64,000 nucleotides of DNA from VFMC01 sp046331225 (GCA_046331225.1 JAXLRF010000012.1:1-64000); one strand, 5' to 3'; numbered from the stretch's first letter, positions 1 through 9,258 are shown. Notes: generated by a model from the sequence alone, not told the origin. A program made the numbers and translations.

Positions 1-640
1 CCCCGATCCCACGGTGCTCGGGCCGCTGCTGGCGTACTACGGCGGCGATCCCTCGATCGACACACACCGACGCGCCCACTACGCGGCGATGGCGGCGAAG
101 AGCCTCGCCGGGTCGGGCGAGACGGTGTGGGACGAGTACGACGTGGCGTACGTGCGGGCGGTCGGCGTGGCCGAACCCGACGTGCCCACCGCGACCGTGG
201 TGCTGAGCCGCACCCGCAATGCGCACCTGTGGCGCTGGCCGATCCCCGAGAGCGTCGCCGCGCTGCACGCGCTGGTGGCGGCCGACGTGCCGATCGGCGT
301 GGTGTCCAACGCGAGCGGGCAGATCGAGGAGGTGCTGCGCCGCAGCGGCGTGTGCCAGACCGGCGACGGTGACGGTGCGTGTGTTCGTGTGGTGATCGAC
401 AGTCACGTGGTGGGGATCGCGAAGCCCGATCCGGCGATCTTCGAGCCGGCGCTCGTGCACTTCGACGGTGCGCCTCGCGACCGCATCGCCTATGTCGGTG
501 ACTCGATCACCATGGACGTCGCAGGGGCACGTGCGGCCGGACTGCACCCGATCCTGCTCGACCCCTACGGCGACCACCCGGAGGCCGACTTCGAACGGAT
601 CGCCTCGCTGGCCGAGCTGCTCGCGATGGTGGGTGCGTGA
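1..640 (+). CDS. HAD-superfamily hydrolase, 5' end outside the window
   Basis: The C-terminal part of a HAD-like phosphatase or dehalogenase-type hydrolase. The frame is open to the window edge; the first possible start is a GTG at 14, but the nucleophile motif DxD that should begin the protein is absent, so the gene starts upstream. Visible motifs are VVSNASG (motif II), KPDPAIF (motif III lysine) and YVGDSITMDVAGARAAG (motif IV acid pair) in the usual order. The stop overlaps the next gene by 4 bp (GTGA), so the two are probably co-translated. The substrate cannot be read from the sequence. Confidence 0.85.
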   Translation, partial: PDPTVLGPLLAYYGGDPSIDTHRRAHYAAMAAKSLAGSGETVWDEYDVAYVRAVGVAEPDVPTATVVLSRTRNAHLWRWPIPESVAALHALVAADVPIGVVSNASGQIEEVLRRSGVCQTGDGDGACVRVVIDSHVVGIAKPDPAIFEPALVHFDGAPRDRIAYVGDSITMDVAGARAAGLHPILLDPYGDHPEADFERIASLAELLAMVGA

Positions 641-1230
641 CCCGACCTGGCGAGCACGTGAGCCCACAGTGGGCGCAGTGGCGTGCAGCGATCGACCTCG
701 ACGAGTACGAGGCCCGCTTCGCCCACGACGCCGCACACGGCGAGGCCGATCTGCTGGCGTCGCTCGTCGTCGACGGTGAGCCGGCGCGCAGCGTGCTCGA
801 CGCCGGGTGCGGCACCGGCCGCGTCGCGATCGAGCTGCACCGACGTGGACTCGAGGTGGTCGGCACCGATCTCGACGACGACCTGCTCGCGCTGGCGCGG
901 CGCAAGGCCCCCGCCGTCACGTGGGTGCACGCCGACCTCGCGACCGTGCGTCTCGACCGCACCTTCGACGTGGTCGCGATGCCCGGCAACGTGATGCTGT
1001 ACTGCCGGCCCGACGATCGCCCCGCGCTGGTCGCGTCGTGTGCCGCGCACCTCCGCCCGGGTGGGTTGCTGGTGGCCGGGTTCTCGCTCCGGCCGGGCGA
1101 ACTCGGCCTCGACGAGTACGACGCGCACGCGGCCGCCGCGGGTCTCGACCTCGTCGAGCGGTGGGCCGGGTGGGACCGGTCCCCCTTCCGAGGGGGCGAG
1201 TACGCCGTGTCGATCCACACGCCCGTCTGA
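637..1230 (+). CDS. SAM-dependent methyltransferase, class I
   Basis: A 197-residue protein with the class I methyltransferase fold. The SAM-binding motif VLDAGCGTGRVAIEL lies near residue 50, followed by an acidic motif II (VVGTDLDDDLL) and a motif IV region FDVVAMPGNVM. The GTG start overlaps the stop of the HAD hydrolase by 4 bp, so both probably sit in one operon. There is no substrate-recognition insertion large enough to suggest a target; small-molecule methylation is the default guess for this family. Confidence 0.85.
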   Translation: MTRPGEHVSPQWAQWRAAIDLDEYEARFAHDAAHGEADLLASLVVDGEPARSVLDAGCGTGRVAIELHRRGLEVVGTDLDDDLLALARRKAPAVTWVHADLATVRLDRTFDVVAMPGNVMLYCRPDDRPALVASCAAHLRPGGLLVAGFSLRPGELGLDEYDAHAAAAGLDLVERWAGWDRSPFRGGEYAVSIHTPV

Positions 1231-1299
1231 CCCCGACGCGACCGAGGAGCTGCTCGGTTCCACGCGCTCCGGGACGGTGTGACCACTGCTCGGGAGATC

Positions 1300-1353
1300 G
1301 TCAACGTGAGGTCAAGAATCAGGGGTACATCGTCATCGAACCGTCAAATCGGG
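1300..1353 (+). promoter_or_regulatory. GTCAA/GTCAT repeats spaced by 11 bp upstream of the sugar transferase
   Basis: GTCAA occurs at 1300, 1311 and 1343 and GTCAT at 1332. The intervals are 11, 21 and 11 bp, close to one or two DNA turns. OmpR-type response regulators such as PhoP of Streptomyces bind direct repeats with 11-bp units, so this may be such a site. A possible -10 element TAAGAT lies at 1381. The five-base core is short, so chance is possible. Confidence 0.3.
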
Positions 1354-1413
1354 TGCCTTCGGTGGCGAACACCCCTGTCTTAAGATCGCCCGTACCCCCT
1401 CCCCACGGAAGAA

Positions 1414-2952
1414 GTGAGTGGCCTCGTGATCCACCACCGGACCAAGAAACTCGAAGTGCAGAACCTCCGGCGGCGGCTGGTGGCCCTCGACACCGTCGCG
1501 CTCGTCCTGGCCTGGCTGCCCGCGCAGGTGTGGAAGTACACCGCCGGCATGGAGGTGTGGAAGTGGCTCGTCACCGAGGCGGTGCTCGTCGCCTCCGGCC
1601 TCGCCCTGTTCCGTTGGCAGGGCCTGTACCTGGCCCGCGTCGCGTCGAGCCGCACCGAGGAGATCCGCCGCATCGTGCGCGTCTCGGTCGTGCTCGGCGT
1701 CGTCCAGGCGCTGCTGCTCGCGGCGATGAGCGTCGAGATCCAGTCGCGCTGGCTCGTCGCCGGTCCGCTGCTGCTCGTCGTGATGTTGCTGTGGCTCCGC
1801 GGTGGCTACCGCGCCTGGCTGTCGGCCGCCCGTGCCTCGGGCCACCACCTCCGCGACGTCGTCGTCGTGGGTGTCAACGCCGATGCCGCCGATCTGGTCG
1901 CGATGCTGCGCGAGCACCCCGAGGCCGGGTTCCGGGTCCGTGGTGTGGTCGGTGATCCCACCCTGGCCGCGGTGCACGGGCTGTCGTCGCTGCACCTCGG
2001 GCACACCGACGACCTGGTCGCGTTGCTCGCCGAGCTCGACATCCGTGGCGTCATCACCGTCGTCGGTGCGCTGCCGTCGCGCGAGCTCTCGCCGCTCATC
2101 CAGGAGCTCGAGGACGAAGGCGTCCACATCCAGTTGTCGAACGGTCTGCTCGGCATGAGCCACCGTCGCCTGCGCGCCACGCCGGTCGCGTACCAGTCGC
2201 TCTACTACGTCGAGCCCGCCGACAACACCAGCCCGCAGCTGCTGCTCAAGCGGTGGATCGATCTCGCGCTGGCCTCGGTCACGCTGTTGCTCGCCTCGCC
2301 GGTGATGCTGGCGATCGCCGTCGCGATCAAGCTCACCGATCACGGCCCGGTGCTGTTCCGCCAGAAGCGCGTCGGTCGCGACGGCGAGCTGTTCCACATG
2401 TTCAAGTTCCGCTCGATGGTCGTCGACGCCGAGGCCAAGCTCGCGGCGCTCAAGGCCGAGGCGGGCAACGAGCGTCACGGCCCGCTGTTCAAGCTCGAGC
2501 GCGACCCCCGCGTCACGCGCATCGGCAGGTTCATCCGTGCGACGTCGCTCGACGAGCTGCCCCAGCTGTTCAACGTGCTCCGCGGCGAGATGAGCATCGT
2601 CGGCCCCCGGCCGGCGTTGCCCTCCGAGGTCGCGCAGTTCGACGACCGCCTGCTCGACCGGTTGCAGATGCCCCCCGGCATCACCGGCCTGTGGCAGGTC
2701 GAGGCCCGCGACAACCCGCACTTCGGTGCCTACCGCCGGCTCGACCTGTTCTACGTCGACAACTGGTCGCTCAACCTCGATCTGGTCATCCTCGTGGCCA
2801 CGATCGAGCAGGTGCTGTCCAAGGCCGTGCGCACCCTGTTCCGTGTGGGCAGCGAGCAGCCGGTCACGCCCGTCACGACCCTCGACGGCTCGACCGTCGC
2901 GGTCGCCGGCGGCAGCACCGAGCCGGGCGACGGCGCACTGCGCTCGGCCTGA
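1414..2952 (+). CDS. Polyprenyl glycosylphosphotransferase for exopolysaccharide synthesis
   Basis: A 512-residue membrane enzyme of the WcaJ/CpsE type that would load the first sugar phosphate onto undecaprenyl phosphate at the cytoplasmic membrane. The N-terminal third has about four hydrophobic segments, followed by a CoA-binding-like region (VVVVGVNADAADLVAML). From about residue 278 comes the bacterial sugar-transferase domain: LKRWIDLALASV membrane segment, RQKRVGRDGELFHMFKFRSM, then LDELPQLFNVLRGEMSIVGP, the catalytic signature. The start is GTG; a second GTG lies four codons in. No other polysaccharide genes are adjacent. Confidence 0.9.
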   Translation: MSGLVIHHRTKKLEVQNLRRRLVALDTVALVLAWLPAQVWKYTAGMEVWKWLVTEAVLVASGLALFRWQGLYLARVASSRTEEIRRIVRVSVVLGVVQALLLAAMSVEIQSRWLVAGPLLLVVMLLWLRGGYRAWLSAARASGHHLRDVVVVGVNADAADLVAMLREHPEAGFRVRGVVGDPTLAAVHGLSSLHLGHTDDLVALLAELDIRGVITVVGALPSRELSPLIQELEDEGVHIQLSNGLLGMSHRRLRATPVAYQSLYYVEPADNTSPQLLLKRWIDLALASVTLLLASPVMLAIAVAIKLTDHGPVLFRQKRVGRDGELFHMFKFRSMVVDAEAKLAALKAEAGNERHGPLFKLERDPRVTRIGRFIRATSLDELPQLFNVLRGEMSIVGPRPALPSEVAQFDDRLLDRLQMPPGITGLWQVEARDNPHFGAYRRLDLFYVDNWSLNLDLVILVATIEQVLSKAVRTLFRVGSEQPVTPVTTLDGSTVAVAGGSTEPGDGALRSA

Positions 2953-3033
2953 GCCGCGGACACCACCTCGCCGCGGCCGGCCGCGAGCGTCTGATCCGGT
3001 CGTCCCCGCCGGCGTCCCCTACCGTGGCGCGCC

Positions 3034-4275
3034 ATGGGGGACACGGTCGCGGCACCACGCACGCGTGACGCGACCTCGCTCGCCGGCACCACGTTCTGGT
3101 TCCTCTGGATCAACGCGGTCTCGCTGTCGCTGATCGGTTCGGCGGATCGCTTCGCGTTCTTGTGGCTCGTCGAGGACACCCTCGACTCGCCCACGTGGGC
3201 GAGCGGGCTCATCGTGTTCTCGCTCGGCGCCCCCGTGTGCGCCCTCGTGCTCACCGCCGGTGCACTGGCCGACCGCCACGACCGGCGCCGGATGCTGCTC
3301 GTCACCCAGGTGGCCGGCATCGCGGTGCTGACCACCGGTGCGGTGCTGGTGTGGAGCGGGGTGATGAACCTCGCCCTCGCCGTGGTCGTCGCGGTTGCGT
3401 TCGGGTCGGTGATGGCGTTCGCGATGCCTGTGCGATCGTCGCTGGTGCCGGTGCTGGTCGGCACCGAGCGGGTGATGCAGGCGGTGGTGTTGATGACCGT
3501 CGGCTCGAACGTGGCGATGATCGGCGGGCCGCTGCTCGTCGGCGGCGTGATCGAGCGGTCGGGCGTGGGCTGGGCCTTCGTCGTGCAGGCGGCGGGGTTC
3601 GGTGTCGGGCTGCTGGCCGCACTGCGCATCCGTGTGCCGCCACACCCGCCGGCGGCCCACCGGCGTGAGCTGCGCGCCGAGATCGCGGAGGCGCTCCGTT
3701 TCGTGTGGCGTCATCCGGTGCTGCGCCCGCTGTTCGTGCTGCTCGTCGTCGGCGGCTCGCTGATGGGTGGGCCGGCGTTCACGCTGCTGCCGCGCATCGC
3801 TCGCGACGAGTTCGGCCGTGAGGCGTCGGAGGCGGCTCGGCTGTTCGCGCTGATGGGCATCGGCATGGTGGTGACGTCGCTGGTGTTGATGCGCTTCCGG
3901 TCGCGACTGCGCCGGCGCGGCCCGGTGTTCATGGGTTTCATGTTGCTCGGCACCGCCGATCAGGTGTTCCAGGGCGTGGTGCCGAGCTTCGGTGCGCTCG
4001 AACTGCTCCTGCTCGCGTGGGGGCTCACCGGCGGCATGTACAGCAACCTCAACCAGGCCCTCATCCAGGAGCTCACCCCGCGCGACCGGATGGGTCGCGT
4101 GATGGCGCTCAGCACCATGGTGAACGCCGGCCTGCTGCCGATCGGCGGGCTGCTGTCGGCGCTCGTCGCCTCGGCGATCGGCCCGCGCCCGACGGTGAGC
4201 CTGTGCGGCGCGCTCGCCGCCGTGTGCATCGCCGCGACCCTGTGGCGGTCGCGCGAACTCCGCGCGCTGCGCTGA
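3034..4275 (+). CDS. Major facilitator superfamily transporter
   Basis: A 413-residue integral membrane protein with about twelve hydrophobic segments. The loop after the second segment, GALADRHDRRRMLLV, is the MFS signature, and a second half-repeat begins near residue 215 after a hydrophilic central loop (RVPPHPPAAHRRELRAEI). The overall look resembles MFS_3 exporters (enterobactin-exporter-like family), which move small molecules out of the cell. No biosynthesis cluster is adjacent, so the substrate is unknown. Confidence 0.85.
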   Translation: MGDTVAAPRTRDATSLAGTTFWFLWINAVSLSLIGSADRFAFLWLVEDTLDSPTWASGLIVFSLGAPVCALVLTAGALADRHDRRRMLLVTQVAGIAVLTTGAVLVWSGVMNLALAVVVAVAFGSVMAFAMPVRSSLVPVLVGTERVMQAVVLMTVGSNVAMIGGPLLVGGVIERSGVGWAFVVQAAGFGVGLLAALRIRVPPHPPAAHRRELRAEIAEALRFVWRHPVLRPLFVLLVVGGSLMGGPAFTLLPRIARDEFGREASEAARLFALMGIGMVVTSLVLMRFRSRLRRRGPVFMGFMLLGTADQVFQGVVPSFGALELLLLAWGLTGGMYSNLNQALIQELTPRDRMGRVMALSTMVNAGLLPIGGLLSALVASAIGPRPTVSLCGALAAVCIAATLWRSRELRALR

Positions 4276-4298
4276 TCGGCGGAGGTGTCGTGTCGTCG

Positions 4299-6089
4299 TC
4301 AGCCGCGACGCATGCCGGTGAGGCCGAGGTCGAAGCTGAGGTCGCTGCTGCTGGGTTGGTATTGGTGGAGTTCGACGGCGAGGAGGTGGGTGCCGGGGGT
4401 GAGGGTGCGTCCGGCGAGGGTGATGGTGTGGATCTGGGTTTCGGCTGCGTCGTTGATGCTGGACAGGGCGCGGGTGGTGGCGGTGATGGTGCCGGTGGGC
4501 ATGTTGGTGCGGGTGAGTTCGGTGCCGTCGAGGTGGATGACGGCGCCGTCGTCGCGGCGGATGCGGAGCACGAGGTCGGTGACGGGGTTGGGGTTGGTGG
4601 GGTCGATGGTGAAGGTGTGGCGGAAGTAGGCGGTGATGGGGCGGTTGTTGGGGTTGTTGCCGCTGGCGATGGTGGTGGTGACGGGGTCGCCGTAGCCGAG
4701 TGGTGCGGGGCCGGTGCGCCAGGTGGTGTCGTCGTAGGTGGTGGTGCGCCAGGTGGTGCCGAGGTCGGTGCCGAGGTCGTGGTAGCGCCAGGTGGCGCCG
4801 AAGCCGACGGCAGTGACGGGCGCTGGTCCGGCGGGCACCGTGGTGGTCGTCGTGCTCGTCGTCGTGGTCGGCTCGACGGTGGTGGTGGGGGCGAGCGTGG
4901 TGGAGGTCGACGTCGAGCTCGTCGTGGTGCTGGTCGTCGCCGGCCCGGTGCGGAACGGCCCGGTGATCTCGTAGGTGCGGCCGCGTCCGTCGTCGCCTCG
5001 CTGCGAGCTCAAGTACAGACGCGTGTGGTCGGGCGAGAACGCAGCGCCGCACCACTCCGAGCCGTCGTGGCCGACGATGCGCAGGAACGGCGCGACCGAC
5101 AACGTGTCGCCACCGTTCGACGACAACAGCCCCACCTCCATGTTGCCGCCGTCTTCGCACACGTACACGTCGCCCGAGGGCGCGTGCACCGTGATGTTGT
5201 CGACGGCGTCGAGTGACGATCCGGGCGCGGCCGTCGGGTCGTAGAGCACCGACACGGTGCCCGTGTCGAGCCCGAGCCGCCAGACGCGTCGGTCGATCTT
5301 GGTGGTGAACAGCACGTCGCGACCGTGCAGCCACATGCCCTCGCCACCGGCGAACCCGGTGGTGGTGGCCTGGCGGTCGGGCGCGGCGTCGGTGGTCGGC
5401 ACCCACGCGACCGACTCGCCGGTGACCGAGGCGGCGAACAGCGCCCCGCGGCCGAGATCGCCCGGGACGTCGGGCACGAACCGGTACAGCCGTCCCTCGG
5501 GGTGGTCCTCGGTGAGGTACACGGCGCCCGTGACGGGGTCCTCGACCGCGGCCTCGTGGTTGAACGTACCGAGTGCCGGGCGCATCACGCCCTGCCCGGG
5601 CGCGCGCGGGTCGCACTCCCACACCAACCCGTGGTCGCCGTTCTCCTCGCACGACAACCAGCGACCGGCGCTGGTGAGCCCGCCGGCACAGTTGCGGCTC
5701 GTGCCGTGCAGCACCGACCACGCGTCGACCACGGTGCCGTCGGCTGCGAACCGCAACGCCGACGCGCCGCCGGTGGCATCGGGCAGCTCGCTGTTCGAGA
5801 CGTACACCCAGCCGCCGTCGGCCATCGCCACGCACGCACCGCCGTCGGGGGCGCCGTGCCACGCGTGGCCGCTCGCGCCGACCGGATCCCCCGAGGTGGC
5901 GAGCAACCGGCTCGAGAAGCCGGCGGGCAGGGAGATGCCGTGGGCATCGGGTGCGCCGAGCGGTCCGTAGGGGCCGTCGTCGGGCATGACCGCAGCGGAG
6001 ACGGACCGCAGCATCCCGGCGGCGCGCAGCGCGACGGCGGAGGCGGTGAGCCCCAGGACGAAACGACGTCGGTCGATGCCACGAGCCAT
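4299..6089 (-). CDS. Tat-exported PhoX/DUF839-like protein with added C-terminal beta domain
   Basis: A 596-residue secreted protein. Residues 1-35 form a Tat signal (RRRFVLGLTASAVAL). Residues about 40-375 match the PhoX (DUF839) beta-propeller phosphatase family: PAGFSSRLLATSGDPVG, VSNSELPDATGG, FNHEAAVEDPVTGAVYLTEDHPEGRLYRF and SSQRGDDGRGRTYEITGPF. PhoX enzymes are calcium- and iron-dependent phosphomonoesterases. A Thr/Ser linker (about 380-420) leads to a 170-residue jelly-roll-like domain starting GFGATWRYHDLGTDLG. The last 500 bp of coding sequence have strong strand bias (A/C-rich coding strand) unlike the rest. Phosphatase activity is inferred from family only. Confidence 0.8.
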   Translation of the reverse strand: MARGIDRRRFVLGLTASAVALRAAGMLRSVSAAVMPDDGPYGPLGAPDAHGISLPAGFSSRLLATSGDPVGASGHAWHGAPDGGACVAMADGGWVYVSNSELPDATGGASALRFAADGTVVDAWSVLHGTSRNCAGGLTSAGRWLSCEENGDHGLVWECDPRAPGQGVMRPALGTFNHEAAVEDPVTGAVYLTEDHPEGRLYRFVPDVPGDLGRGALFAASVTGESVAWVPTTDAAPDRQATTTGFAGGEGMWLHGRDVLFTTKIDRRVWRLGLDTGTVSVLYDPTAAPGSSLDAVDNITVHAPSGDVYVCEDGGNMEVGLLSSNGGDTLSVAPFLRIVGHDGSEWCGAAFSPDHTRLYLSSQRGDDGRGRTYEITGPFRTGPATTSTTTSSTSTSTTLAPTTTVEPTTTTSTTTTTVPAGPAPVTAVGFGATWRYHDLGTDLGTTWRTTTYDDTTWRTGPAPLGYGDPVTTTIASGNNPNNRPITAYFRHTFTIDPTNPNPVTDLVLRIRRDDGAVIHLDGTELTRTNMPTGTITATTRALSSINDAAETQIHTITLAGRTLTPGTHLLAVELHQYQPSSSDLSFDLGLTGMRRG

Positions 6090-6208
6090 GGGCGCCCCCC
6101 AGCGATCCGAACGGTCAGGCGCGGCTCACCCTACTGCGCGCCAGGAGAGCCCGGGAACCACACCCATGACGCCCTCGACCGCGACGAACGGTGCGCCGCT
6201 CGCCGTGG

Positions 6209-7822
6209 TCAGACGCCGGCGGTGTCGCAGAGGCGGCGAGCGATCACCTTGAGGCACAGGGTCTCGTCGGCGCCCTCGAAGATGCTGAGCACGCGAGCGT
6301 CGACGTAGAGCCGGCTCACCGAGTACTCCTCGGCGTAGCCGAAGCCACCGTGGATCTGCATCGCCTCGCGAGCCACCCACTCGGCCGCCTTGCACACGTA
6401 GGCCTTCACCATGCTGGCCTCCATCGCGCCCTCGCCCTTGGCCATCAGCTTGGCGACGGCGTACGAGAACTGGCGACCGGCCTGGGTGAGCACGGCCATG
6501 CGACCGAGCTTCACCTGGGTGAGCTCGTAGTCCATGATCGGCGCGCCGAACACCTTGCGGTTCTGGGCGTAGTCGAGCGCCGCCTCGTACGCGGCCTGCA
6601 TCACGCCCACGGCGCGCGCCGCGGTCTGCAGCCGCCCGTTCTCGAAGCCCTGCATCTGGTAGTAGAAGCCCTTGCCGAGGCCGGACTCGCCACCGATGAG
6701 GTTGTCGGCGGGCACCCACCAGTTGTCGAGGGCGATCTCGTAGCTGTGCATGCCGCGGTAGCCGATCGTGTCGATCGCGCGTCCCTCGAGCTTGCCGCCG
6801 GCGAAGTCGCCATCGGCGGGTTGGGTGAACTCGAACCCGTGACCGTTGCCGCGGGGCTTGGGCACGATGAACATGCTCAGGCCCTTGTGGGTCTTGGTGC
6901 GATCCGGGTCGGTGCGGGCCAGCAGCATCAGCACGTCGGCACGACCACCGAAGGTGCACCACGTCTTGACGCCGTTGATCACCCAGCCGTCCGCACCGCC
7001 GGGTCCCGTGGCCGGGGTGGCGGTGACCTTGAGGCCGGCGACGTCGCTGCCGTAGTCGGGCTCGGTGACGGCGACGGCGGCCATCACCTCGGCGGTGGCG
7101 AGCTTGGGCAACCACCGCTGCTTCTGCGCCTCGGTGCCGCCGTGCACGAGGGCGCGGGTGAGGATCTCGGGGCGGGTGATGAGCGAGCCACCGATGCCGA
7201 GCGAGCCGCGGCTCAGCTCCTCGGTGGCCACCACCATGCCGATGTACTCGCCGTCGCCGCCCTCGCTGTAGCCGCCGTACTCGGCCGGCACACTGAGACC
7301 GAACACGCCCATCTCGGCGAGGCCCGAGATGATCTCCTCGGGCACGTCGTCGTTGTGGCGGTGCACGTGCTCGGCCCGCGGCTTGATCTCGTTGTCGGCG
7401 AACGAGCGGAAGGTGTCCTGCACCATCTCGAACTCGGGGTCGAGGTGGCGCGGGCCCGGCGTGGACGCGAGCGATGCGAGGAACGCCGGATCGCGGTAGG
7501 TGCCGAGGAACGGATGGGCGTCGCGCAACGGCGCGACCTCGACGCCCCACAACGCCTCGCGACCGGCGAGGCGCGAGATCAGGTCGTGCACCATGTCGGC
7601 GGTGAACGCGCAGGTGATCTTGGCCTCGAGCTCGCCCTTGGCGCCGTAGTCGAGCAGCGAACGTGCGGTCTCGACCTGTGCGGCAGCGTGCGCGAGGTCG
7701 TACGCCAGGGTCTGGTGGGCGTCGGGTCCGCCGGACGCGGCCAGGTGCCGGATCGCCTTGCCGACGACCCCCTGGGCCAGTTCGATGACGTCCGCCGCAG
7801 CGTGGAGATCAGGTGCAGTCAC
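6209..7822 (-). CDS. Acyl-CoA dehydrogenase with long N-terminal helical extension
   Basis: A 537-residue flavoprotein of the acyl-CoA dehydrogenase fold, which inserts a double bond into acyl-CoA and passes electrons to ETF. About 130 N-terminal residues (ELAQGVVGKAIRHLAASGG onward) precede the usual start of the fold near FRSFADNEIKPRAEHVHR. Core motifs include MAAVAVTEPDYGSDVAGL, WVINGVKTWCTFGGRAD and the C-terminal IHGGFGYAEEYSVSRLYVDAR. I chose the GTG at 7822 (protein starting TAPDLHAAAD); an in-frame GTG at 7888 would add 22 residues that look non-conserved. The fatty-acyl substrate is unknown. Confidence 0.85.
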   Translation of the reverse strand: MTAPDLHAAADVIELAQGVVGKAIRHLAASGGPDAHQTLAYDLAHAAAQVETARSLLDYGAKGELEAKITCAFTADMVHDLISRLAGREALWGVEVAPLRDAHPFLGTYRDPAFLASLASTPGPRHLDPEFEMVQDTFRSFADNEIKPRAEHVHRHNDDVPEEIISGLAEMGVFGLSVPAEYGGYSEGGDGEYIGMVVATEELSRGSLGIGGSLITRPEILTRALVHGGTEAQKQRWLPKLATAEVMAAVAVTEPDYGSDVAGLKVTATPATGPGGADGWVINGVKTWCTFGGRADVLMLLARTDPDRTKTHKGLSMFIVPKPRGNGHGFEFTQPADGDFAGGKLEGRAIDTIGYRGMHSYEIALDNWWVPADNLIGGESGLGKGFYYQMQGFENGRLQTAARAVGVMQAAYEAALDYAQNRKVFGAPIMDYELTQVKLGRMAVLTQAGRQFSYAVAKLMAKGEGAMEASMVKAYVCKAAEWVAREAMQIHGGFGYAEEYSVSRLYVDARVLSIFEGADETLCLKVIARRLCDTAGV

Positions 7823-7912
7823 GGCTCGAACTGTAGTGATCGGCCCTGCTCGCGGCCTTTTCGGCACGGAAGCCGTTGCAACAGTCACATCGGGCTGTGC
7901 CAGGCTGCACGG

Positions 7913-8557
7913 ATGCCGATGTCCGGGAACACCTCACGTCCGGCGCGACTGTGCGTCTACTGCGGCTCGAACGCCGGTGCCAACGCGGCCTATCGCGACG
8001 CCGCCCAGGCCCTCGGCGAGGCGATGGCCCGACGCGGCATCACGCTCGTGTACGGCGGCGGCCACGTCGGGCTGATGGGCGTGGTGGCCGACGCCGCGCT
8101 CGGTGCGGGCGGCGAGGTGATCGGCGTGATCACCGACCACCTCGTCTCGAAGGAGGTCGCGCATCGCGGCCTGTCGACGCTCGAGGTGGTGCCCGACATG
8201 CACCAGCGCAAGGCCCGCTTCGAACAGCTGAGCGACGGCTTCATCGCCCTGCCGGGCGGGTTCGGCACGGTCGAGGAGGTGATCGAGCTGCTCACGTGGA
8301 ACCAGCTGGGCATCGTCCGCAAGCCGGTGGTCCTGTTCGACGTCGAGCGCTACTGGAGTGGCCTGTTCGACTGGATGGACCAGGCCGTGGTGTCGGGGTT
8401 CGTGCGGCACTCGCACCGGATGCTCGCCCAGCGCGCGCACACCGCCGACGAGGCGTTGGCCCTGGCGCTGGCACCCGCCCCGGAGACGCCGAACAAGTGG
8501 CTCGACCGTGACACCGGTCAGGTGCCGGTCGTGCCGGGGCCGTCCACGCCGTCCTGA
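7913..8557 (+). CDS. LOG-family Rossmann-fold nucleotide phosphoribohydrolase (TIGR00730)
   Basis: A 214-residue protein of the LOG family, which hydrolyses nucleoside 5'-monophosphates (in plants and some actinobacteria, cytokinin ribotides) to base and ribose phosphate. Key motifs are VYCGSNAGAN, LVYGGGHVGLMGVVADA and LPGGFGTVEEVIELLTW, the PGGxGTxxE active-site signature. The start is the ATG at 7913; a second ATG lies two codons later. It is divergent from the acyl-CoA dehydrogenase. The true substrate in this organism is not evident; housekeeping nucleotide salvage is as likely as cytokinin release. Confidence 0.9.
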   Translation: MPMSGNTSRPARLCVYCGSNAGANAAYRDAAQALGEAMARRGITLVYGGGHVGLMGVVADAALGAGGEVIGVITDHLVSKEVAHRGLSTLEVVPDMHQRKARFEQLSDGFIALPGGFGTVEEVIELLTWNQLGIVRKPVVLFDVERYWSGLFDWMDQAVVSGFVRHSHRMLAQRAHTADEALALALAPAPETPNKWLDRDTGQVPVVPGPSTPS

Positions 8558-8587
8558 GGATCGCGACGGCGACCGGACGGCGCGCGA

Positions 8588-9214
8588 TCAGTCGTCGTCG
8601 CCGCTGCGGTAGCCGCCGGCCGGCCACGACCCGGGCTGGTGCGGGTTGGCCCACGAGCCGTCGCTCGGCCAGCCCCCGCCGTCGCCCCACGTGCCGGGCA
8701 CCGGTGCATCCGAGGCGTGGTCGTCGTCCGTCGTCGTGACGGGTGCCGCGGCGACGGGCGCGGTGCTGGTCGAGGTGCTGTGACCCGAACCCGAGCTGCT
8801 CGACGACCCGGAGCTGCCCGACGACCCCGACGAGTCGTCGTCATCGTCGTCGTCGTCGTGCCGGGCGCTGGTGGCCGCGGTGGCCGGCGCGGGCACGGGC
8901 GGCGCCGCGGCCTCGGTGAGCCGCGAGCTCGGCGACGGGTCGAGCGCGATGCCGGCGAGCGAGGGCGTCGAGACGACAGGCATGGCGTCGATGGCGTCGG
9001 AGGTGGCACCGGTGGCGGTCGGCACCGTGGTGGTGGTCGCGACCCCGGGGACCGTGACCACCGGGGTCGCCGAGGCGTCGGTCTCGTCGGCGATGGTGAC
9101 GGTGGGCGCGTGCTTCGTGCCCGTGTCGAGCACCTGGGCGTTGACGAGCGCTGCGGTCGAACCGGCAACGACGACCGCTGCCACCGACACCGCCGTCACG
9201 ACGCCCGTCCTCAT
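8588..9214 (-). CDS. Secreted or anchored Asp/Ser-rich low-complexity protein
   Basis: A 208-residue protein with no recognised domain. Residues 1-27 form a hydrophobic signal or anchor (MRTGVVTAVSVAAVVVAGS, ending near VNAQ). After this comes an Ala/Thr/Pro-rich stretch, then a run of eight aspartates followed by a Ser/Gly block, and a C-terminal section rich in Gly, Trp and Pro (GTWGDGGGWPSDGSWANP). It is divergent from the response regulator, with paired direct repeats between them, so it is a plausible target or sensed partner of that two-component system. The acidic run might bind cations; that is a guess. Confidence 0.65.
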   Translation of the reverse strand: MRTGVVTAVSVAAVVVAGSTAALVNAQVLDTGTKHAPTVTIADETDASATPVVTVPGVATTTTVPTATGATSDAIDAMPVVSTPSLAGIALDPSPSSRLTEAAAPPVPAPATAATSARHDDDDDDDDSSGSSGSSGSSSSSGSGHSTSTSTAPVAAAPVTTTDDDHASDAPVPGTWGDGGGWPSDGSWANPHQPGSWPAGGYRSGDDD

Positions 9215-9258
9215 GACGGTCACGGTAGGCAACGAGCGGTGAGGACTGGGTGCACGGT

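Noticed and set aside
2972..2985. Terminator after the sugar-transferase gene
   Set aside because: CGCGGCC followed by GGCCGCG has no loop and no T-run, and such GC palindromes are common by chance at this composition.
3019..5862. A 947-codon open frame on the minus strand across two other genes
   Set aside because: Its translation is Arg/His/Pro-rich without any domain and it runs opposite to or out of frame with the MFS and PhoX-like genes; a GC-rich shadow frame.
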